From contig CAMUJF010000008.1 in NCBI GenBank assembly GCA_947089135.1, positions 44,213 to 108,212 on the forward strand: DNA of 64,000 nt. Reading direction: 5' to 3'. Below are positions 58,289-64,000 of the stretch, in pieces; position 1 is the stretch's first letter, and every line of letters begins with the position of its first letter. Made by a program: the position numbers and the translations under genes. The stretch is from an uncultured Clostridia bacterium. Its GTDB lineage: Bacteria > Bacillota > Clostridia > Oscillospirales > Ruminococcaceae. Under the pieces are notes generated by a model. It made no database searches, had not been told where the DNA came from, and saw only the letters and a list, made by a program, of their open reading frames with translations.

Positions 58289-59536
58289 ATGAATTACGCC
58301 GAAACACTGGGAGCCAACGCAAAAGCCTGTGAAAAAGCCCTGCGCTGCGCTTCAACAGAACAAAAAAACAAGGCTCTTGCGGCAATAAGATCCGCTCTTA
58401 CGGAAAATACCGAAAAAATTCTCTCCGCTAACAAAGCCGACCTCGAAGCAGCCGAAAAGAACGGTATGTCCGCGGCAATGCAGGACAGGCTAAGGCTTAC
58501 CCCCGAAAGGATATCGGGTATCGCCGCCGGAGTTGAGGACGTAATAAAGCTTGACGACCCGGTCGGTCTCACGGAAAGCGGCTCGGTTCGTCCCAACGGA
58601 ATGAGAATAACAAAAGTAAGAGTACCTATGGGAGTCATCGGCATTATATACGAGTCCCGCCCCAACGTTACGGCGGACGCTGCCGTGCTGTGTCTTAAAG
58701 CCGGAAACGCGGTCATTCTCCGCGGCGGCAAGGAAGCCTATAACTCAAACAAGTGCCTTTGCGATATAATGAGAAGCGCAATAGCTTCTGCGGGATTTCC
58801 CGAAGATCTTATACAGTTTGTTGACGACACTACCCGCGAGGTGACAACTCAGCTTATGAAATGCACTCAGTATCTTGACGTGCTTATCCCAAGGGGCGGT
58901 GCGGGGCTTATCCGCGCGGTCAAGGAGAACGCTTCCGTACCCGTTATTGAAACAGGCGTGGGAAACTGTCATGTTTTTGTGGACGAAACTGCCAATCTTG
59001 AAATGGCGGTCAATATCGTTGACAACGGAAAGACTCAGCGTCCTTCGGTGTGCAACGCTGTGGAATCGCTTTTGGTACACGAAAAGGCTGCGGAAACATT
59101 CCTGCCTATGGTAAAGGAGCGTCTGGACAAGCATAACGTGGAAATACGCGGCTGCACTAAGACCGCCGCAATACTGGGAGACTGCGTTATTCCGGCAACA
59201 GAGGAGGACTATGCGACGGAATTTTTAGACTATATCATTTCCGTAAAGATTGTAAAGGACATTGACGAGGCTGTCGACCATATAGGAAAGTACTCAACGG
59301 GACACAGCGAATGCATTGTGACAAACAGTCTCGCAAACGCAGAAAGATTCAAGAACGAAATAGACGCGGCAGCGGTGTACGTAAACGCTTCCACCCGCTT
59401 CACGGACGGCGGTATGTTCGGCTTCGGCGCGGAGATAGGAATTTCCACCCAAAAGCTCCATGCAAGAGGTCCTATGGGACTGCGTGAACTGACCTCAGTG
59501 AAATACCTTATCGACGGCAGCGGACAGATACGATGA
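58289..59536 (+). CDS. proA: Glutamate-5-semialdehyde dehydrogenase (gamma-glutamyl phosphate reductase)
   Basis: 415 residues from ATG 58289 (GGAAAGGAAT upstream); the longer frame to 58157 includes the promoter. Aldehyde-dehydrogenase fold with RVPMGVIGIIYESRPNV, ILRGGKEAYNSN and the catalytic Cys in KTQRPSVCNAVES. It reduces gamma-glutamyl phosphate, the product of ProB, with NADPH. proB is at 15353, so proline genes are split. A small membrane-anchored protein gene follows 14 bases later. Confidence 0.95.
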   Translation: MNYAETLGANAKACEKALRCASTEQKNKALAAIRSALTENTEKILSANKADLEAAEKNGMSAAMQDRLRLTPERISGIAAGVEDVIKLDDPVGLTESGSVRPNGMRITKVRVPMGVIGIIYESRPNVTADAAVLCLKAGNAVILRGGKEAYNSNKCLCDIMRSAIASAGFPEDLIQFVDDTTREVTTQLMKCTQYLDVLIPRGGAGLIRAVKENASVPVIETGVGNCHVFVDETANLEMAVNIVDNGKTQRPSVCNAVESLLVHEKAAETFLPMVKERLDKHNVEIRGCTKTAAILGDCVIPATEEDYATEFLDYIISVKIVKDIDEAVDHIGKYSTGHSECIVTNSLANAERFKNEIDAAAVYVNASTRFTDGGMFGFGAEIGISTQKLHARGPMGLRELTSVKYLIDGSGQIR

Positions 59537-59549
59537 AAGGAAAACAACA

Positions 59550-60560
59550 ATGAGCAATGATAAAAAAGACTTTTTTGACTATGACAGCTATGTTAATCCC
59601 AAAAACGGAAACAAAAAAAACGGAAAACCCGTAAAGAAGAACGGAAAAAAAGCGCCGAAAGCGCCGCAGGATAAGCAGGATAAGCAGAACAAACCAAACG
59701 AACAGAAGCCTCCGAAGTTTGTTCCTGCCGACGAAAATGACAGGGAGTCCGCCAAAAAGACGGCAAAGAAGCAGGACAAGGACTCCATTGAAAACATCAA
59801 GCGTATGTTTGACGAAGCTCTCAACGAAAGCCAGGAGGAAATGGCGGAGTTTACCGAGGAAATAGAAGTTCCCGACGCGCCGATGTCAAACCCCGAAGGA
59901 CTGCACAGAAAGCTGTATTTCCTGTTCGGCATTGTCATCTCCCTGCTTGCAATAGTCGGACTTTACTCCACGGTGGTGTTTACGAGAGACGTGATAAAGG
60001 ATTTCGCGGACAATACACAGCAGAAAAACGAGTTCGCACGGTTCGTGTACCCCATAGTCATCTGCGACCCCGCACCGTTTAACCAGACGGTAAAGCTCCG
60101 CAGCGAGACGCTGATTACGGCAGCGCTTTGGGATATTATTCTGTACGAGGATAAATCCAAGTACGAAGCGGATTTCGACATGATAATCGTGCCTGAGCTT
60201 GATGTAGAACAGCACGGTACAAAGCTTTTCGGAACGGGTCTCAGCTTTGAGCACCAGTCCATAATCGGCGTGGAAGTGCAGTTTTACTACGACGAGTCGA
60301 TAAAATCATACCGAATACCGTCGAACCCGAAGCATTTTACCTATTCTCCCTATATTGAGGACATGACCCGCGTAGGCGAGCGGTACACTCTTACGGTAGG
60401 TTACGTTTCCCCTACGCCAGCGTGGCTGACCCTTACGTCGGAGGAAGAGCCGAGTCCCGAAAAATACGTGGAATACGTTGTTTCCAAGCGCGGAAACGAA
60501 ATGACCCTTGTAGCTATACAGGAGTCGGATAAAAAAGTTGAGTCGCCCCACGGGCTGTAA
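59550..60560 (+). CDS. Single-pass membrane protein with Lys-rich cytoplasmic tail
   Basis: 336 residues. Residues 1 to about 110 are disordered and Lys/Asp-rich (KNGKKAPKAPQDKQDKQNK), a single helix about 125-150 (LYFLFGIVISLLAIVGLYS), then an exported domain of mixed beta strands with AFPYPIVICDPAPFNQTVKL-like sequence. No known domain. The neighbourhood gives no clear role; it is probably co-transcribed with proA. Confidence 0.65.
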   Translation: MSNDKKDFFDYDSYVNPKNGNKKNGKPVKKNGKKAPKAPQDKQDKQNKPNEQKPPKFVPADENDRESAKKTAKKQDKDSIENIKRMFDEALNESQEEMAEFTEEIEVPDAPMSNPEGLHRKLYFLFGIVISLLAIVGLYSTVVFTRDVIKDFADNTQQKNEFARFVYPIVICDPAPFNQTVKLRSETLITAALWDIILYEDKSKYEADFDMIIVPELDVEQHGTKLFGTGLSFEHQSIIGVEVQFYYDESIKSYRIPSNPKHFTYSPYIEDMTRVGERYTLTVGYVSPTPAWLTLTSEEEPSPEKYVEYVVSKRGNEMTLVAIQESDKKVESPHGL

Positions 60561-60619
60561 TTCCAGATTTGTCATTTGCCGCATACGCTTGACATTAAAT
60601 TTTTGAAAGAGGTAACGCC

Positions 60620-61192
60620 ATGAAAAAGTACACCATAATAGGCGGCGTGAACGGCGCGGGAAAAAGCAGTCTTACGGGAGTTTTATGCGGCTTGTTCAGC
60701 GACCTTGGAATAATTGTCGATACGGACAGTATAACCGCAAAGCTTGGCGGAGACAAGCTCAGAGGCGGAAAAAAAGCTGTTGAGATAATTGACAGCTGCC
60801 TTGAAAAGGGTGTGAATTTTACTCAGGAGACCACTCTTTCCGGTCAAAAGACTCTGCGCACAATTACCCGCGCAAAAGAAAATGATTACTTTATCCGCTT
60901 GTATTACGTGGGTATAAGCACGGCGGAGGAAAGCGTTCTGCGGATAAAAAACCGGGTCAGAAAAGGCGGACACAGCATACCTGACGCGGACGTGCTGCGG
61001 CGTTTTGAAAAACGGTTTGAGGACTTGGCAAAGATACTTCCTTACTGCGATGAAGTTCATTTTTACGACAACGAAAACGGATTTTTAGAGGCGGGAGAGT
61101 ACCGCAACGGCAATATTATTTTGCTCGGAGAATATGCTCCCGGTTGGATTGTCGGATTAAAAAGCTTTTTGGAGAGCAAAAATTATGAATAA
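60620..61192 (+). CDS. Zeta-toxin-like P-loop kinase
   Basis: 190 residues. Walker A GGVNGAGKSSL, then DTDSI where the acceptor-binding Asp sits, and a LID-like IKNRVRKGGHSIPDADVLRRF, all matching the zeta-toxin fold. The protein may phosphorylate a small metabolite such as an amino sugar nucleotide or act as a toxin; no antitoxin gene adjoins it, so a metabolic kinase is more likely. Its stop overlaps the next start. Confidence 0.75.
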   Translation: MKKYTIIGGVNGAGKSSLTGVLCGLFSDLGIIVDTDSITAKLGGDKLRGGKKAVEIIDSCLEKGVNFTQETTLSGQKTLRTITRAKENDYFIRLYYVGISTAEESVLRIKNRVRKGGHSIPDADVLRRFEKRFEDLAKILPYCDEVHFYDNENGFLEAGEYRNGNIILLGEYAPGWIVGLKSFLESKNYE

Positions 61193-61655
61193 AACGAATG
61201 CGGTACGGCTTCTTGAGGCGGCGGGTATCACCTTTAAAACCGCCGAATATGACGTTGACGAAAGCGACCTGTCGGGAGTCCATGCGGCGGAAATGCTGGG
61301 ACAGCCTGCGGAACAGGTATTCAAGACCCTTGTGCTGAAAGGTGACAAGTCGGGATATTTTGTGTGCTGCATTCCGGTTGCGGAAGAACTGGACTTGAAA
61401 AAAGCCGCAAAGGTCAGCGGAAACAAAAAATGCGAAATGCTTCACGTTAAGGACTTACTTGGCGTGACAGGCTATGTCCGCGGAGGGTGTTCTCCCGTGG
61501 GAATGAAGAAAAAGTTCCCGACCTATATCGACGAGACCGCCGTGCTTTTTGACGAAATAGCGGTCAGCGCGGGGGTTCGTGGTATGCAGGTGATATTGGA
61601 TCCGCAAAAGCTGGGGGAATTTGTAAATGCGGTATTCTGTGATATTACCGTCTGA
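61185..61655 (+). CDS. ybaK: YbaK/EbsC-type Cys-tRNA(Pro) deacylase
   Basis: 156 residues. Editing-domain pattern with KTLVLKGDKSGYFVCCIPV, the Lys in the catalytic loop, AKVSGNKKCEMLHVKDL and GYVRGGCSPVGMKKKFP. YbaK hydrolyses mischarged cysteinyl-tRNA(Pro) made by prolyl-tRNA synthetase. It overlaps the preceding kinase gene by 8 bases. Confidence 0.92.
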   Translation: MNKTNAVRLLEAAGITFKTAEYDVDESDLSGVHAAEMLGQPAEQVFKTLVLKGDKSGYFVCCIPVAEELDLKKAAKVSGNKKCEMLHVKDLLGVTGYVRGGCSPVGMKKKFPTYIDETAVLFDEIAVSAGVRGMQVILDPQKLGEFVNAVFCDITV

Positions 61656-61678
61656 ATATATCATAAAAGCATTTTTGA

Positions 61679-61708
61679 GCTGTTTTCGTCATAAAAACAG
61701 TTATTTTC
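61679..61708 (+). terminator. Terminator after ybaK
   Basis: CTGTTTT / AAAACAG stem (about 61680-61686 and 61694-61700) followed by TTATTTTC. Confidence 0.5.
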
Positions 61709-61800
61709 GCCAAAAGCTTTAATTGCGGCCTACTTTATGATATAATGAATAATGTATCACTTTCATAAAAGTCAAAAATTTGATTTCGGGAGGAATTGTT

Positions 61801-63171
61801 ATGTCTTTATTCGGAAAAGCGGCGGCAAGCAAGCCCGCCTCGGAAAAAATGGTGAGACTGCACATTATAATAGTAGTTATGGTGTGCGTTGTCTTCGGTA
61901 TCGTAAACGCGGTATCTGGAACGGTGCTTACAGGAATTCTTATCGCTGTTTCGGGAATCATCGTTGCGGTCATTTCGTACACGGCGCTGGCAAAAACTTC
62001 GACGACCTTTCGCGGAACTGTCATTTCTCAGGTTCAGCTTCTTATAATAATCGTAATGTCCGCTCTTAAGCACGAGCTTCACGGTATGTTTCCGCTTATG
62101 GCGGCTTCAATGGCTATCGCAGCCATATATTACAGCAAGAAAAATCTTTTTTCAAACTGGATAATCATGGACGCCGCAGGACTTGCAGGCATAATATTCA
62201 ACGAATTCTTTTACGGCGGCGAAAGCCTCGAATTTATTGTAAAGGGACTTTTGGGACTCAACATATGCGCCGCTCTGATAGTATATCTTGTGGATTGCAG
62301 CCTTAACTACATAAAGGACTCCGAAGATTCCGCAGAAGAAGCCAACGGTCTCGTGCAGAAAGTCCAGGATCAGGCGGAAAGCAGCGAACGTCTTGCCGCA
62401 CAGCAAAAGCAGGTGGTTGAACGTATCGCGGAGCTGTCCGAAAGAGTAAGCGGTTCAGCTGAGCTTATGAAAGATATTTCGGGACGTATAAGCAGCGCTG
62501 CCGAAGAACAGGAGCGTACCATTACTCAGATAGCGGACGATATCACGAAGATATCCGAGGAGACTCAAAACAGCTTTGAGGAGTCTGCAAAGGTGTCCGC
62601 GGCCGCAGGCGAAAGCACGGAAATGATACACGAAAACAACAAGGAAATGCAGCATATGCTTGACGCAATGTCGGATATCAGCGACTCGTCCATGAAGATA
62701 GAGAGCATTATCAAAACTATTGAGGATATAGCTTTCCAGACCAATATACTCGCGCTGAACGCGGCTGTTGAGGCTGCCCGCGCGGGCGAGGCCGGAAAAG
62801 GTTTTGCAGTGGTAGCTGACGAGGTAAGGAACCTGGCGACCAAGAGCGCGGAGGCTGCAAGCAATACATCTTCTCTTATACAAGGCTCTCTTACGGCGGT
62901 CAAAAACGGAATGACAATCGCAAAAAATACCGCTGACCGCATGAGCGGCGTTATGGAATCCTCGGAGAGATGCGCAGAGCACGCAGGTATCATCACCGAT
63001 CTTACGGGACGTCAGGTTGAGGCTATATCGTCGGTACGCAGCAAGATAGAGCAGATATCTCAAGTGGTAGCGCTGAACGTTCAGACCTCCGTGGAGAGCG
63101 CGGATATAGCCAATTCCGTTTCGGACGAAGCCGGTCAGATGGAGGAGATCGTTAGGATCTTCCGTTCATAA
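61801..63171 (+). CDS. Methyl-accepting chemotaxis protein without HAMP
   Basis: 456 residues from ATG 61801, behind GGGAGGA. The first ~170 residues have five or six helices and no large periplasmic loop, so ligand sensing is in or near the membrane. A linker with VQDQAESSERLAAQQKQ leads directly into the signalling domain, whose hairpin tip is IEDIAFQTNILALNAAVEAA. No HAMP and no CheR-binding tail are seen. The chemoreceptor would regulate a CheA not present in this window. Confidence 0.87.
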   Translation: MSLFGKAAASKPASEKMVRLHIIIVVMVCVVFGIVNAVSGTVLTGILIAVSGIIVAVISYTALAKTSTTFRGTVISQVQLLIIIVMSALKHELHGMFPLMAASMAIAAIYYSKKNLFSNWIIMDAAGLAGIIFNEFFYGGESLEFIVKGLLGLNICAALIVYLVDCSLNYIKDSEDSAEEANGLVQKVQDQAESSERLAAQQKQVVERIAELSERVSGSAELMKDISGRISSAAEEQERTITQIADDITKISEETQNSFEESAKVSAAAGESTEMIHENNKEMQHMLDAMSDISDSSMKIESIIKTIEDIAFQTNILALNAAVEAARAGEAGKGFAVVADEVRNLATKSAEAASNTSSLIQGSLTAVKNGMTIAKNTADRMSGVMESSERCAEHAGIITDLTGRQVEAISSVRSKIEQISQVVALNVQTSVESADIANSVSDEAGQMEEIVRIFRS

Positions 63172-63178
63172 ATAGGCG

Positions 63179-63424
63179 TTATTTGTTTTTAAGATCGTTA
63201 TAGATGTCGATAAGTCCGTTTGCTATCGTGTCGAGATTGTGGACGTGTTCCAAGGAGACCTGCGAAAACAGGAAAAAGGCATTTTTAACGGATTCAAAAG
63301 TAATTTCGTTTTTGTCAAAGCTGTATGAGCCTGCATGAATAAGCGTCATTATATCGAATAATCCGCGTGCCGTGTCTATTTCGATTTCCAGTTCTTCCCT
63401 TAATTCTTCTAAATTCTTTTTCAT
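63179..63424 (-). CDS. Small helical protein
   Basis: 81 residues from ATG 63424 (AAAGGAAA seven bases upstream); the longer frame to 63466 runs into a hairpin region. Soluble, helical (LEELREELEIEIDTARG, IANGLIDIYNDLKNK). No family recognised. It is downstream of the minus-strand promoter at 63653-63681 and may be the regulated gene there. Confidence 0.6.
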   Translation of the reverse strand: MKKNLEELREELEIEIDTARGLFDIMTLIHAGSYSFDKNEITFESVKNAFFLFSQVSLEHVHNLDTIANGLIDIYNDLKNK

Positions 63425-63439
63425 GGTAAATTTTCCTTT

Positions 63440-63640
63440 CTGTATACAGCTGGTCGAGCTGAGCACAGCTCGCAGTTTCCAAAGGCAGAGCCTTTGGTCG
63501 CGCTCCGCAGAGCGCGAAATCCTTATCGTTCAGGAGCTCCGCAAAGGGGTGAATTGAAAACAGTCCCGCGGACTGTTTTCAAGAGGGGAAAGCCCTGCGA
63601 TAGAGGGCGTTCCCCTTAAGACCGCAGAATTTTTAGTGTT
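63440..63640. repeat. Cluster of hairpins upstream of the 63179 gene
   Basis: Five adjacent stems: GAGCT-gagcac-AGCTC, CCAAAGG-cagag-CCTTTGG, GCGCTC-cgca-GAGCGC, GAAAACAGTCC-cgc-GGACTGTTTTC and AAGGGGAA...TTCCCCTT. They lie in the leader of the transcript from 63650, so they are probably an RNA structure rather than chance. Confidence 0.65.
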
Positions 63641-63652
63641 TGCTATAGTTTA

Positions 63653-63681
63653 ATTATAGCACTAAATTTTGTGCAAAGCAA
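63653..63681 (-). promoter_or_regulatory. Promoter divergent from the Xre gene, with operator
   Basis: On the minus strand TTGCTT (63676-63681) and TATAAT (63653-63658), spacer 17 bp. GCAC-N8-GTGC (63659-63674) covers the spacer, and a second CAC-N8-GTG lies at 63693-63706. Confidence 0.7.
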
Positions 63682-63767
63682 TAGGCATATTACACAAAGT
63701 TTAGTGCAATATATGTATTTTAAATTATAAATATGGTAAAATATTTTTGGAAAAGGGGTTGTGTAAA

Positions 63768-64000
63768 ATGTCAATCAAATATGATAAACTATTTGTACTA
63801 TTAAAAGAAAAAGGCTGGAACACAACCCGTATAAGAAAAGAAGGCTTGATGGGTCAGGGAACGTTAACAAACCTACGAAACGGTACAGGTGGGTTAGACC
63901 ACAAAACCATTGATAGGATATGTCGTGTTTTAAATTGCCAACCGGGCGATATAATGGAATATGTTGAAGAACCTGAAAATGAGGGAACGGCACAGGGGGA
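63768..64000 (+). CDS. Xre-family regulator, 3' end outside window
   Basis: 77 codons visible, no stop in the window. AAGGGG precedes the ATG at nine bases. Helix-turn-helix with LLKEKGWNTTRIRKE, GTLTNLRNGTGG and the same LNCQPGDIMEYVEE tail as the Xre protein at 29944. It probably binds the dyads between 63650 and 63710, which also resemble the promoter of the 22-23 kb repeat region. Confidence 0.8.
   Translation, partial: MSIKYDKLFVLLKEKGWNTTRIRKEGLMGQGTLTNLRNGTGGLDHKTIDRICRVLNCQPGDIMEYVEEPENEGTAQG

Noticed and set aside
60620..61192. Zeta toxin of a toxin-antitoxin pair
   Set aside because: No epsilon-like or other small antitoxin gene adjoins; the gene is coupled to ybaK instead, so a metabolic kinase is more likely.
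1..64000. Prophage, integrative element or tRNA/rRNA genes
   Set aside because: No integrase, structural phage genes, rRNA signature or tRNA cloverleaf was recognised by eye; a tRNAscan run would be needed to exclude tRNA fully.

Overview
The window looks like a chromosomal segment of an anaerobic, low-to-mid GC Clostridia member, most likely a Ruminococcus/Oscillospiraceae-type gut bacterium. The evidence is the strong AGGAGG-type ribosome sites, TTGACA/TATAAT promoters with 17-bp spacers, T-box and PyrR attenuators, RqcH, IreB, DUF1292 and DUF4317 genes, ferredoxin-type dihydroorotate dehydrogenase (PyrD/PyrK) and a secreted GH5 glycanase with a bacterial Ig-like domain. No ribosomal RNA, tRNA, intact insertion sequence or CRISPR array was seen. 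Species assignment is inference.

Layout. 1-9 kb: end of rlmA, a membrane protein and rqcH; an Rrf2 regulator divergent from a flavodoxin/ferredoxin protein with twin operators between them; copA-copZ copper export; a phosphoesterase, a Nudix hydrolase and a DUF1294 protein. 9-14.4 kb: a tryptophan-specifier T-box leader ahead of a TrpX-TrpY-TrpZ type ABC importer. Its operon is interrupted by a P-loop kinase flanked by a duplicated trpY 3' end, and by accessory genes and a yfbR relic. 14.4-22 kb: a D-2-hydroxyacid dehydrogenase, proB, a PdaA-like deacetylase, ireB, secreted/lipoprotein genes, an MFS exporter with a leader peptide and attenuator, and a DUF368 lipid transporter. 22.1-23.4 kb: a 1.3-kb stretch with no long ORF but with its own promoter and terminator on the minus strand, nine copies of a GGAGTGAGTCC-type motif and a chain of 10-22 codon mini-ORFs. 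This is the least explained part of the window. 23.5-30.6 kb: DUF1292, a 6S-RNA-like gene, a split TauE/SafE exporter, ruvX, a phosphatase-acetyltransferase fusion, an aminoglycoside adenylyltransferase-like gene and an Xre regulator with spacer-filling operators.

30.6-43.3 kb: a long minus-strand pyrimidine cluster (pyrR, pyrC, pyrF, carA, carB, pyrK, pyrD) behind a PyrR attenuator, with unrelated genes lodged inside it; pyrB and pyrE are not in the window. 43.4-51.3 kb: membrane proteins, an acyltransferase with a zinc ribbon, an NCS1 permease preceded by a 59-residue membrane protein, a lipoprotein cyclophilin, rimO and pgsA. 51.3-64 kb: a cysteine-synthase-like enzyme, DUF4317, a HExxH protein, a lipid kinase, the GH5 enzyme, a PfkB kinase, proA (completing proline synthesis with the unlinked proB), a zeta-toxin-like kinase, a YbaK deacylase, a HAMP-less chemoreceptor and a partial Xre gene. 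The promoter region next to that Xre gene closely resembles the promoter of the 22-23 kb repeat region, which suggests a common regulator.
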